Below, piece by piece: positions 8,254 to 16,330 of a stretch of DNA of 64,000 bases. The position numbers and the translations under genes were made by a program. Position 1 is the stretch's first letter, and each line of letters starts with the position of its first letter. Origin of the DNA: Anaerolineae bacterium (GTDB lineage: Bacteria > Chloroflexota > Anaerolineae > Anaerolineales > Anaerolineaceae); contig JABLXK010000003.1 in the NCBI GenBank assembly GCA_013178095.1, positions 1 through 64,000 of the forward strand. Reading direction: 5' to 3'. The notes beneath the pieces were generated by a model that had not been told where the DNA came from, did not search any database, and saw nothing but the letters and a program-made list of their open reading frames with translations.

Positions 8254-9624
8254 ATGAATTCTGAATTGCTAAAAACAATCCTGGATCCAGTGATCGGCGC
8301 AGGTCCACTGTTCATGATCTTTATTGTATTCAGTGTGATCGGCCTGGTGCTGCGCCTGAAATTCCTGAAAGCGATCCGCAATGGTTTAATGATCGCGGTG
8401 GGTTTCGGCGGCGTGTATATTGTGGTTGATTATTTCCTCGGCCACGTTGCGCCTGCCGCGCAGGCATTGGCGGAAAAATTCGGCGGCGTCTTCTCTTACA
8501 CCGACGTCGGTTGGGCAGCCAATGCGGCTTTCGCATGGGGTTCACCCTGGGCATACCTGATTGTGATCATTATGATCGGCGTCAACCTGGTGATGATCGC
8601 AACCAAGATGACCGATACCCTGAATCTGAATATTTGGGACTTCTGGGAACCGATTTTCGCGGATTTGATCTTCTACGCGATCACAGGCAACATTGTGCTG
8701 ACTCTAATCTTCGCGGCTGCCATCGCCTGGTTCATCCTCGTCCTGACCGATTTCAATGCGCAGCGCGGTTACTGCAAGGATATCGGCTTTGAAGGCCTGG
8801 CGTTCTATCAGGGCGGCAACGTGATCTGGGCGCCTATTGCTCACTATATTGCCAAGGTTTTGGACAAGGTCGGTTTGAAGGAAGCCAAGTTCACCCCTGA
8901 TTACATTCAAGAGAAATTCGGCGTCATCGGCGAGCCGGCTATCCTGGGCGGCATCATTGGCTTGCTCATGGGCATTGGCGCGGGCTTCTTCTGGGTTGAC
9001 ATCGTCATGCTGATGATCGCCCTTGCCACTTCCCTGGTCCTGATCCCCATGATGTCCGGTATTGTGATGCAGGCGTTGGTGCCGGTATCTGAAGCGGCGG
9101 CAACCTTCATGAAGAAATCCGCCGGCGGACGGCAGCTCTTCATCGGCGTTGATCCCGCCATCGCGGTCGGCAACACCACCGTACTGGCTACCACTGTATT
9201 GATGATCCCGATCATGCTGGTGCTGGCGTTCATCATCCCGGGCGTGGGCATGGTTCCGTTGGCTGATTTGCCCTCGCTGCTGTTCATCTGGGTGTTTCTG
9301 GTTGCCCCCAACCACTTCGACATCGTGCGCACGCTCATCACCGCCACGATCGTCGGCGCGCTGGGCACCATCCTGGGCATTTGGGTGGCACCCTGGTCCA
9401 CGCTGGTTGCCAAGGCATCCGGTTTGGAATTTGCCCCCGGCACCGGTTCATCCTCCATGATGAATATCTTCTCGCCAGAACTGTTCTTTGCCGGAATGTT
9501 GGGAGAGAACTACGCGAAGCTCGGTTATTTCGGAGTGATCGCAGTTTTGGTTGTCGGCATTGCAGTGACGATTGTTTTCCGGCTCCGCTATCTTAAGAAA
9601 AATAAATCAGCGGCAAACGCGTAA
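8254..9624 (+). CDS. PTS system EIIC component, galactitol type (membrane permease)
   Basis: 456 residues with around ten or more hydrophobic segments. It carries the transport path and sugar site. NAAFAWGSPWAYLIVIIMIG, NIWDFWEPIFADL and EKFGVIGEPAILGGIIGLLMG-type segments are characteristic of the EIIC-GAT family. Third gene of the PTS operon, 134 bases after EIIB, with AAAAGGAG before the ATG. The spacing is wide enough for an internal start site, but none is evident. The C-terminus is basic and cytoplasmic. The substrate is not readable from sequence. Confidence 0.93.
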   Translation: MNSELLKTILDPVIGAGPLFMIFIVFSVIGLVLRLKFLKAIRNGLMIAVGFGGVYIVVDYFLGHVAPAAQALAEKFGGVFSYTDVGWAANAAFAWGSPWAYLIVIIMIGVNLVMIATKMTDTLNLNIWDFWEPIFADLIFYAITGNIVLTLIFAAAIAWFILVLTDFNAQRGYCKDIGFEGLAFYQGGNVIWAPIAHYIAKVLDKVGLKEAKFTPDYIQEKFGVIGEPAILGGIIGLLMGIGAGFFWVDIVMLMIALATSLVLIPMMSGIVMQALVPVSEAAATFMKKSAGGRQLFIGVDPAIAVGNTTVLATTVLMIPIMLVLAFIIPGVGMVPLADLPSLLFIWVFLVAPNHFDIVRTLITATIVGALGTILGIWVAPWSTLVAKASGLEFAPGTGSSSMMNIFSPELFFAGMLGENYAKLGYFGVIAVLVVGIAVTIVFRLRYLKKNKSAANA

Positions 9625-9662
9625 AAAAAATTCTTGGTAGTTTATTAATATTGAGGTGAGAG

Positions 9663-10757
9663 ATGAATCTAAGTGATAAGGTCAGTCAGGCCGTTCAAAA
9701 CAGCAAACTCTACAATCTAAACCATTTTCACGAAGCCTGGGAAAATCCTGACATTCGCCGACTCATGGGGAATGAGCTTCTTTATCCCCCATCTCCTCAC
9801 GTAATCGAAGCAGTCAAAGCGATGATTCCGTATATAAATTATTATCCGGAAGATGCGCCCACCAATAAGAAATTGTTGAATGCACTCGCAGGTTATGTGG
9901 GCATTGATGGCGGAAGTGATTGGATCACGCTGGGCAATGGCTCCATGGAGATTATCGATATGGTGCCCCACGCGTTTATCAATCCCGGTGATGAGATACT
10001 ATTACCCGCACCGGATTATTCACCCTACTCCCGGCGCCCGATCATTTTCGGCGGAAAAATTGTGGATGTGATCCCGGATAGCAACTACGTCTACTCTTTG
10101 GAGGATTTCACCTCAAAGATCACGGCGAACACCAAAATGGTGATCATGTCCCGGCCAAACGCCCCGGTGGGAAATCTGATCGACAGGAAAATCGTCGAGA
10201 AATTGTGCGAAGCGCAATTGATTGTGGTCGTGGATGAAGCGTATGCGGAGTTTTCGGAACAGAATTTGTGTGATTTGATCCCCAGGTATGAAAACTTTAT
10301 CATCAGCCGCACGTTCTCCAAAGCCATGGGCTTGGGCGGCATCCGGCTGGGCTACCTGATTGCCCACCCGGAAGTGATCGGTTACATCGACCGCATTCGG
10401 GTACCGGAAAACACCAGCGTTTTAACCCAAACGGCCGCTTTGGCTGCTCTCGAAGATATCGCGTACATCAAAACCAATGTAAAGCGCGTGATCGCGACAC
10501 GCGAATGGTTCCAGGAGGAAATCGCGAAGATTCCGGAAATCAAGGTTTACCCGTCTCAGGGTAATTCAGTCCTGATGAACGTGGACGGGACCGGTAAAAC
10601 CGCGGAGGAGTTTGTTACCCATATCCGCAATAACGGATACCTGGTTCGCAATCTCTCCGGCGGCAGGAATCTGGCCGGAAAAGGTTTCTTCCGCGTGACT
10701 GTCGGCACTGACCAAGACATGCAGGCAGTAGCAAAATTGATCAAAGAATTAGTATAG
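9663..10757 (+). CDS. HisC-like PLP aminotransferase (class I/II)
   Basis: 364 residues, the usual length for histidinol-phosphate aminotransferase and relatives. PLP-binding features: GNGSMEIID (phosphate loop), SRPNAPVGNLI, VVDEAYAEFSE, and the Schiff-base lysine Lys220 in SRTFSKAMGLGG, followed by IRLGYL. It follows EIIC by 38 bases with a GAGGTGAG ribosome site, so it is operonic with the PTS and is followed by an RpiB-type isomerase. No histidine biosynthesis genes are nearby. An amino or keto sugar phosphate as substrate is an inference from context; a housekeeping histidinol-phosphate or aromatic aminotransferase remains possible. Confidence 0.85.
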   Translation: MNLSDKVSQAVQNSKLYNLNHFHEAWENPDIRRLMGNELLYPPSPHVIEAVKAMIPYINYYPEDAPTNKKLLNALAGYVGIDGGSDWITLGNGSMEIIDMVPHAFINPGDEILLPAPDYSPYSRRPIIFGGKIVDVIPDSNYVYSLEDFTSKITANTKMVIMSRPNAPVGNLIDRKIVEKLCEAQLIVVVDEAYAEFSEQNLCDLIPRYENFIISRTFSKAMGLGGIRLGYLIAHPEVIGYIDRIRVPENTSVLTQTAALAALEDIAYIKTNVKRVIATREWFQEEIAKIPEIKVYPSQGNSVLMNVDGTGKTAEEFVTHIRNNGYLVRNLSGGRNLAGKGFFRVTVGTDQDMQAVAKLIKELV

Positions 10758-10766
10758 AAGATAAAG

Positions 10767-10794
10767 AGGGAGAGATCTGCAAAGGTTTCTCCCT
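10767..10794 (+). other. Small intercistronic hairpin
   Basis: AGGGAGA at 10767-10773 pairs with TCTCCCT at 10788-10794 around a 14-base loop, between the aminotransferase and the isomerase gene. It has no T-tract. It could tune relative expression or mRNA stability; it may also be chance. Confidence 0.3.
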
Positions 10795-10838
10795 AAAAGG
10801 AATTATCCCTATTATTGGATTTTTACAGGAAATTAAAA

Positions 10839-11300
10839 ATGATTGAGAAAAACAAGCGAATTATTATCGGCGCGGATCATTTGGGAATGAATTTGAAGAA
10901 TGAACTCCGTGATTATCTCAAGGAAAAAGGCTACGAAGTGATCGACATCGGTGTGAATTCCGAAGACCCGGTCAATTACCCCGACATCGCGGTAGCCCTG
11001 GCGGAGCAGATCAGCCAGGGGAAATACGACCGCGGCATCCTGGTATGCGGCACCGGCATCGGCATGGCTATCACGGCCAACAAAATTCCCGGTGTGCGCG
11101 CTGCCGTCATTCATGACCCCTATTCAGCTGAAAGAGCACGCGCCAGCAACGACGCCCAGGTGGCGGCCTTCGGCAGCCTGGTGATTGGGCCGTCCACTGC
11201 CAAGAAGAACCTGGATATCTGGCTCGAAAGTGAATTCGCCGGGGGGCGTTCGCAAGCCAAAGTAGACCTGATCAATGCGTTAGATCAAAAACGAAAATAA
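10839..11300 (+). CDS. RpiB/LacAB-family sugar-phosphate isomerase
   Basis: A family of aldose-ketose isomerases acting on ribose 5-phosphate, allose 6-phosphate or galactose 6-phosphate. The start is set at ATG 10839, eight bases after AGGA, rather than the upstream in-frame TTG at 10815; this gives 153 residues, normal for RpiB. IIIGADHLGMNLK (Asp13, His14) and VCGTGIGMAITANK (catalytic-type Cys70) are conserved. The usual NNANV block is NDAQV here, a mild departure. It sits between the aminotransferase and the RuBisCO-like gene, suggesting that it prepares or consumes a pentulose or hexulose phosphate used by the RuBisCO-like enzyme (inference). Confidence 0.9.
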   Translation: MIEKNKRIIIGADHLGMNLKNELRDYLKEKGYEVIDIGVNSEDPVNYPDIAVALAEQISQGKYDRGILVCGTGIGMAITANKIPGVRAAVIHDPYSAERARASNDAQVAAFGSLVIGPSTAKKNLDIWLESEFAGGRSQAKVDLINALDQKRK

Positions 11301-11317
11301 AGTTATAGGATTTTGCA

Positions 11318-12622
11318 ATGAACCCCGAAGACGTCAAAGCATTCCATGCCAAAAGAGAGACATTAGACAGTGAAAAATATCTTGTCCTCAAGTATTATCT
11401 TGAAACCCTGGTTGAACCTCGCGAGGGGTCGGCGCATTTGTGCCAGGAAATGTCCACCGCGCAATGGCACCGCGTAGGAGTGGATGAGGATTACCGCCCT
11501 GAATTCGCCGCCAAGGTGGTGGATATCGAGCTCCTCAGCGACCACGCGCAGCCCAGCAGCAAGTACCTGGCGGACCTGATGGGCAAGAAGTACGACAAGG
11601 TGTATGCGTTCAACGCAACCATCTATTATCCTTACGGCAATTTCGGAAAGAAAATCCCCAACCTGCTGACAGCCGTGTGCGGTGAGGGCGTGTTCCACGC
11701 GCCGGACGTTTGCGCGGTGCGTTTGCTGGACATCGAGTTTCCCGATTCCTTCCTGGCCGACTTTCAGGGGCCGCAATTCGGCGTGCAGGGGCTGCGCGAC
11801 ATGTTGGGCGTATATGACCGGCCGCTGCTGTTCGGTGTGATCAAACCCAACGTGGGGCTCTCTCCGGAACCTTTCTCGGAAATCGGTTTCCAGGCCTGGC
11901 TGGGCGGTTTGGACGTCGCCAAAGACGATGAACAACTGGGCGACGTGTCATGGTCGAGCGTGGACGAGCGTTCCCGCAGGCTGGGTAAGTTAAGGAAGGA
12001 AGCCGAGAAGATCACCGGCGAAAAGAAAATCTATCTGAATAACATCACGGATGAGGTGGATAATCTCCTCCGTTTACACGACGTTGCCGTAGCCAACGGC
12101 GCCAATGCCGTGATGATCAACGGCATGACCACCGGGTTCAGCGCCGTCCGCATGCTGCGCAAACATGCTAAAGTACCTCTGGTATCGCACTTTGATTTCA
12201 TGGGCCCCTACATTCAACTGCCCTGGTTTGGCGTCAAGGATAAGGTATTCACCAAGCTGCAGCGCATGGTTGGCTATGACGTGCTGATCTATCCCGGAGT
12301 GGATTCGCGCCTGAAAGCCTCTCACGAAGATGTGATGGATAACGCCAAAGCCTGCCTGGATAAGCTGGGTAATCTCAAGCCCATGCTCCCGGTTCCTGCC
12401 GGCAGCCAGTGGGCGGGGTCGCTGGAAGAACTGTACAAGCTGCTCGGCACGATCGATTTCGGCATCGTGCCCGGCCGGGCGGTCTTCGGCCATCCCATGG
12501 GACCCAAAGGCGGCGCGGCCAGTCTGAGGCAGGGTTGGGACGCAGTCAAGCAGGGTGTGTCGATTGAGGAGTACGCCAGGGATCATCAGGAATTGAAACT
12601 GGCCATCGAAATGCAGTCCTGA
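11318..12622 (+). CDS. RuBisCO-like protein (form IV-type large-chain homologue)
   Basis: 434 residues covering the N-terminal ferredoxin-like domain and the TIM barrel. Conserved: FGVIKPNVGLS (Lys176, the RuBisCO Lys175 position), GGLDVAKDDE (Lys202, Asp204, Glu205, the carbamylated-lysine metal site), PLVSHFDF (His291), PAGSQWAG and PGRAVFGHPMG phosphate-site turns. Changed: the second lysine of KPKLG is Asn, the Arg after the barrel His is Phe, and the loop-6 GK motif and its catalytic lysine are missing (YPGVDSRLKAS). It therefore should bind Mg2+ and an enediolate-forming sugar phosphate but not carboxylate it. Known relatives act as enolases, isomerases or beta-keto-acid decarboxylases. 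It lies 17 bases after the isomerase gene, inside a PTS operon. No small subunit is present. Confidence 0.92.
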   Translation: MNPEDVKAFHAKRETLDSEKYLVLKYYLETLVEPREGSAHLCQEMSTAQWHRVGVDEDYRPEFAAKVVDIELLSDHAQPSSKYLADLMGKKYDKVYAFNATIYYPYGNFGKKIPNLLTAVCGEGVFHAPDVCAVRLLDIEFPDSFLADFQGPQFGVQGLRDMLGVYDRPLLFGVIKPNVGLSPEPFSEIGFQAWLGGLDVAKDDEQLGDVSWSSVDERSRRLGKLRKEAEKITGEKKIYLNNITDEVDNLLRLHDVAVANGANAVMINGMTTGFSAVRMLRKHAKVPLVSHFDFMGPYIQLPWFGVKDKVFTKLQRMVGYDVLIYPGVDSRLKASHEDVMDNAKACLDKLGNLKPMLPVPAGSQWAGSLEELYKLLGTIDFGIVPGRAVFGHPMGPKGGAASLRQGWDAVKQGVSIEEYARDHQELKLAIEMQS

Positions 12623-12696
12623 AGATCATTCGGTGCGTTTTACTTATAAAAACAAGAATTACATAGAATTAACAATTGTGATTGGAGGATTTTTAA

Positions 12697-13482
12697 GTGA
12701 GGCTGATCCAAAACGAAATTCAAGCACCTAAAAAACTGGTTTCTCCCGAAGATCGCAGGACGCCCGCATTCAAGTTATTAACTTCGGGCGTAATTGTGAT
12801 GATCGCCGGCGCCTCGGTGTTTTTCGGTGCTTTTATCTTCAGGAATACGATCGATAAATTCACAGCATACTCTTTTCGAACGGTCCAAACCTACGGACTG
12901 GCGGTTGCTTTCCTGGGAATCCTCCTCTATATCTTTGGGGCAAGCAAACTCAAGATATCGGTGCGAAACACCACCTACTATAAAGTAAAGACCATCGTGA
13001 AGGATGAGTTGTACGACCCCAAACGAAGCGGCGATTATACCCGCACAATCCAAATGCGCCTGGGCGATCTCTCGGATGAATGGAGCCTGATGACGCAAAT
13101 CAAGCCTGAGGGGTCGGCGACTTTGATCCCCCAGGTGATCAACGGCCCGCACGGCGTTTTCGCGCTCTGGCCGTTGGGAGAACATCCGGAACGCAAGGCA
13201 TTCAAAGATCCCGCGCCTGAATTCAAGAGAGCAGCCGGGTTGCTGGAAGAAAACTTGAAAGTCGATGTGACCCCGTTGATGGTCTTTTCGACGCCAAAGG
13301 TGATGGGTATTTATAAAAAGCGATTCAACCTGATCATGGATACGGTCACGTTAATCGACCTGGAGGATTTCCTCCAGAAAAAGAGGAAAGTCTTCGGTAA
13401 AGATCAGATCGCCGGCGTCGAAGAGAAGTTATTCAACCTGATCAAAGGCACCCCGCCGGGAGAATCCTTCTGGGGAAAATAG
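12697..13482 (+). CDS. Membrane protein with two N-terminal TM helices and a NERD-like cytoplasmic domain
   Basis: 261 residues; GTG start at 12697 preceded by GGAGG. Two hydrophobic segments (about residues 29-47, LTSGVIVMIAGASVFFGAF, and 68-84, GLAVAFLGILLYIFGA) are followed by a soluble domain. The soluble part, with EWSLMTQIKPEGSATLIPQV and INGPHGVFAL, resembles the start of NERD nuclease-related domains, but no full catalytic set is visible. It is last in the PTS/RuBisCO-like run, 74 bases after it, and convergent with the regulator at 13508. Its function is unknown; the link with the pathway may be positional only. Confidence 0.6.
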   Translation: MRLIQNEIQAPKKLVSPEDRRTPAFKLLTSGVIVMIAGASVFFGAFIFRNTIDKFTAYSFRTVQTYGLAVAFLGILLYIFGASKLKISVRNTTYYKVKTIVKDELYDPKRSGDYTRTIQMRLGDLSDEWSLMTQIKPEGSATLIPQVINGPHGVFALWPLGEHPERKAFKDPAPEFKRAAGLLEENLKVDVTPLMVFSTPKVMGIYKKRFNLIMDTVTLIDLEDFLQKKRKVFGKDQIAGVEEKLFNLIKGTPPGESFWGK

Positions 13483-13507
13483 GCTTATCTCTTTTGCGTT
13501 GGACTAT

Positions 13508-14434
13508 CTAATATTCAGGGATGATCTTTCCCTCGATCACTTCATGCTGAATCCTGAGCACTTCCTCAATGTTCACCATCTCGTTGATCAGCGTATCCAG
13601 GACCGAATTTTCCGAGCGGATCACCAGCGCAGCTTGAGTATCCTTTTCCAGTGATTTTTGCCGCGTGCCGGGAGATAATTCCCGGTTGTGAAACTCTCTG
13701 CCGATCTCTTTCTCCATGTCGTCCCTGGTCCAGATAGCGGCGTCCACTTCTTTCTGCCTGAGGGATAGGGCGATATTCATAAAATTTACTTTTTTGAATA
13801 CCGTCCCGGGGTTCCCGTTGAATTCGAATTTGGTTAATTCCGACTGGTCGTAGGAATCGGGGTCGATGGCTACTGTCAGCCCCTGCTTTGGGTCCAGCGC
13901 GGGAGAGTTGAGGAAAATCTGATGTTCGGAAACGAAACTGCCCGGCGGTAGGGTGAGGGAGATTTTCTCATCCTGTTTGCACAGGCCTTCGGCGGCGAAT
14001 TGCGATACGATGGCAATGTGGCATTTTTTATCGCGCAGGGCGTTCAAGCGCGTTCTAGAACCGCGGATAAAAATGAAATACGTATCGATGCCGGCGTTGA
14101 TGAAAATGGTCTTCAGCGCGGCGGCCAGGCCTTCATATCTGCGGTTGGAGGGCAGGGTGTGGGAGATCACCAGGGGTTCGTTCTCCGAAATTTGCCAAAG
14201 TTTCCCGATGGATTTATCCAGCAAGACTGAGCCGCGATACCCGCGCCTTTCAATTTTCACCGCTCCCGCATTTTCGATTTCGTTGATGGTTTCCGAAACC
14301 AGACCGATGCTCAGGTTAAACAGGCTGGCCAGGTCGCGGACGCTGATCAGGTTCTCGCCGACTTCAGTTTTGAGGAAATATCGGGCGAGCTTGATGCGGA
14401 TGTCGCTGTTTTTGGTTGATTTCTCGAGGACCAT
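13508..14434 (-). CDS. YhfZ-type transcriptional regulator
   Basis: 308 residues. The N-terminal winged-helix region has SVRDLASLFNLSIGLVSETI as recognition helix, typical of HTH_41. The remainder looks like a YhfZ C-terminal ligand-binding domain of periplasmic-binding-like fold (TLPSNRRYEGLAAALKTIF, HIAIVSQFAAEGL). E. coli YhfZ lies in the poorly understood yhf operon, whose other genes are absent here. The gene is divergent from the aldolase operon at 14618, and a perfect palindrome overlaps that operon's promoter (14551-14577), so it is the likely repressor or sensor for it. The assignment rests on remembered family pattern and needs a profile search. Confidence 0.75.
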   Translation of the reverse strand: MVLEKSTKNSDIRIKLARYFLKTEVGENLISVRDLASLFNLSIGLVSETINEIENAGAVKIERRGYRGSVLLDKSIGKLWQISENEPLVISHTLPSNRRYEGLAAALKTIFINAGIDTYFIFIRGSRTRLNALRDKKCHIAIVSQFAAEGLCKQDEKISLTLPPGSFVSEHQIFLNSPALDPKQGLTVAIDPDSYDQSELTKFEFNGNPGTVFKKVNFMNIALSLRQKEVDAAIWTRDDMEKEIGREFHNRELSPGTRQKSLEKDTQAALVIRSENSVLDTLINEMVNIEEVLRIQHEVIEGKIIPEY

Positions 14435-14526
14435 TTATCTTATCTAATCCGGGATTCTGTAATTATAGAGTATTTATTCTGCGGAATCCTGCAGTCGCTT
14501 TTTTCAACTTTTTTTCCGATTTGGTC

Positions 14527-14577
14527 TTGACAAAACACAGAAAAGACCGCATAATGTTCACAAACAGTGAACATTAT
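14527..14577 (+). promoter_or_regulatory. Promoter and perfect-palindrome operator of the aldolase operon
   Basis: TTGACA at 14527-14532 and CATAAT at 14550-14555, spaced by 17 bases, form a strong sigma-70-like promoter. An exact 11-bp inverted repeat, ATAATGTTCAC at 14551-14561 and its complement at 14567-14577, with spacer AAACA, covers the -10 box and start point. Occupancy would block transcription. The divergent YhfZ-type regulator is the obvious candidate binder. Confidence 0.78.
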
Positions 14578-14617
14578 ACCTGAAAATACAAGGACTGGAC
14601 AAGAATAAGGAGGAGGC

Positions 14618-15493
14618 ATGGCAATCGTGAATGCCAGAGAAATTTTACAGAAAGCGAAAAAAGGGAAATACGCCGTCGGCGCGTTCAATATCACCAACAT
14701 CATTCAACTGGAAGGGGTGGTGGAGGCGCACGTCGAGGCGCAGGCGCCGTTGATTATCCAGACCTCAGTTTCGCCGGCCAAGTTTCTGGGCGAGAGTGTG
14801 CTGGTGGCGGTGTACCGTGAAATTGCCGCCGCCGCGCCAATCCCTGTCTGCCTGCACCTGGACCATTGCCAGGATGTGGATTACTGCAAGAAATGCGCGG
14901 ATTTCGGCTGGACCAACATCATGATCGATGCTTCCCGCGAACCCTTTGAAGAAAATATCCGCCGGACGAAAGAAGTGGCGGATTACTGCCACAAGATCGG
15001 CGGCATCACGGTCGAAGGCGAGCTGGGCACCGTGGCAGGCGTGGAAGACCAGATCAAGGTCGTCGAGGACGAATCCAAGCTCTGCGATCCTGAGCAGGCC
15101 TTGGAATTCATCAGGAGATCCAACGTTGATCTGCTTGCCCCGGCCATCGGTACAGCTCATGGCGTTTATAAGACCAAGAACCCGAAGGTGGACTTCGAGC
15201 GTTTGGATACAATCGCGAAATTGCTGGAAGCCAATAAGATGGACACACCGCTGGTTATCCACGGCGGGACGGGCCTGCCGGTCGATACCGTCAAGCGCCT
15301 GATCGAGCTGGGCGGCTCCAAGTTCAACGTCTCCACCGATTTGAAGCATACCTGGATTGATGCTACCTATCAATACATTTCAGCCAATCGCGATGAATAC
15401 GACCCCGGTAAACTCGATAAATTCGCCAAGAACGCGATCAAGGAAAAAGTGCGTGAATGGATCGACATGTTCGGGAGCGCCGGCAAGGCTTAA
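14618..15493 (+). CDS. Class II fructose/tagatose-bisphosphate aldolase family protein
   Basis: A zinc-dependent aldolase family that splits ketose 1,6-bisphosphates (or related ketose 1-phosphates) into dihydroxyacetone phosphate and an aldehyde. 291 residues. Metal and active-site motifs: HLDHCQD (Asp82 proton donor, His83 ligand), GELGTVAGVED, IGTAHGVYK (His181) and VIHGGTGLP (His215). All are intact. AGGAGG precedes the ATG. First gene of the second run in this region, followed by a CbbY-like phosphatase and the 2-oxoacid dehydrogenase genes. Substrate length is not certain; related enzymes serve glycolysis, tagatose use and Calvin-type pathways. Confidence 0.9.
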   Translation: MAIVNAREILQKAKKGKYAVGAFNITNIIQLEGVVEAHVEAQAPLIIQTSVSPAKFLGESVLVAVYREIAAAAPIPVCLHLDHCQDVDYCKKCADFGWTNIMIDASREPFEENIRRTKEVADYCHKIGGITVEGELGTVAGVEDQIKVVEDESKLCDPEQALEFIRRSNVDLLAPAIGTAHGVYKTKNPKVDFERLDTIAKLLEANKMDTPLVIHGGTGLPVDTVKRLIELGGSKFNVSTDLKHTWIDATYQYISANRDEYDPGKLDKFAKNAIKEKVREWIDMFGSAGKA

Positions 15494-15530
15494 ATTCGCA
15501 TCGGACGAAAAATAATCATTCGGAGACAAA

Positions 15531-16301
15531 ATGGCAGAAATCAAAGCATTTTTCTTTGACCAGGATGGCGTGATCATCGACACCGAGAAAGACGGCCACC
15601 GCGTGGCTTTCAACCGCACCTTCAAGAAGTTCGGCTACGACTTCGAATGGTCGGTGGAGGATTATCACGAATTGCTGCAGGTGGGTGGAGGGAAAGAGAG
15701 AATCCGCCACTACCTGCATACCAAGGGTTTCGGCAGGGAAGTTAAACCCGAAGAGGAAGACCAGCTCATCAAGGATATGCATCTGGCGAAGACAGATGCT
15801 TTCATCGAGATCATCGAGCAGGGCGAATTACCGCTGCGGCCGGGCATCAAACGCATCATGCAGGAAATCAACGCCAAAGGGCTGGTTTTGGGCGTCTGCA
15901 CCACTTCCGACCAGCGGGCGGCTCAATCCATCGCGGAGAAGATGCTGCACGATATCCGTTTCGATTTCATTCTGGCTGGGGACGTGATATCCAGGAAGAA
16001 ACCGGATCCCGCGATCTACACCCTGGCCCTGGAAAAATCCGGCCTCAAACCGGAGGAATGCGTGGTGATCGAAGACTCGCGCAACGGCGTCCTGGCGGCC
16101 AAGGCTGCCGGAATGCACGTGGTGGCCACCACCAACTATTACACCCAAAATGAAGATCTCAGCCAGGCGGATATCATCCTCACCTGTCTGGGCGACGATA
16201 ACGGCGAACGGGGTAAGCTGGTGGCGGGCGGCGAGGGCTTGGATTACGACGGCGTTCTGACCGCGCAGCAGATCATTGCATACTTTTCAAAGAAAAACTA
16301 G
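15531..16301 (+). CDS. HAD phosphatase of the CbbY (xylulose-1,5-bisphosphate phosphatase-like) subgroup
   Basis: 256 residues. HAD motifs: FFFDQDGVIIDTE (nucleophile Asp10, acid Asp12), VCTTSD (about 122-127), RKKPDPAIY (Lys156/157) and IEDSRNG (Asp182). Beyond the general fold, the stretches DGHRVAFN and YHELLQVGGGKERIRHYL resemble CbbY proteins of plants and phototrophs, which remove misfire bisphosphates that inhibit RuBisCO. Here it shares a region with a RuBisCO-like protein rather than a real RuBisCO. Beta-phosphoglucomutase-like mutase or another sugar phosphatase are the alternatives. It lies 37 bases after the aldolase gene, with GGAG before the ATG. Confidence 0.82.
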   Translation: MAEIKAFFFDQDGVIIDTEKDGHRVAFNRTFKKFGYDFEWSVEDYHELLQVGGGKERIRHYLHTKGFGREVKPEEEDQLIKDMHLAKTDAFIEIIEQGELPLRPGIKRIMQEINAKGLVLGVCTTSDQRAAQSIAEKMLHDIRFDFILAGDVISRKKPDPAIYTLALEKSGLKPEECVVIEDSRNGVLAAKAAGMHVVATTNYYTQNEDLSQADIILTCLGDDNGERGKLVAGGEGLDYDGVLTAQQIIAYFSKKN

Positions 16302-16330
16302 CAGCAAACACTAGAAAGAAGGATTTCTTA

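Noticed and set aside
8704..9315. Minus-strand frame of 203 codons within the EIIC gene
   Set aside because: Rich in His, Asp and Gln, as expected from reverse reading of a membrane protein gene.
11318..12622. True CO2-fixing RuBisCO
   Set aside because: The loop-6 lysine and other carboxylase residues are missing, no small subunit or phosphoribulokinase of the Calvin type is next to it, and the context is sugar import.
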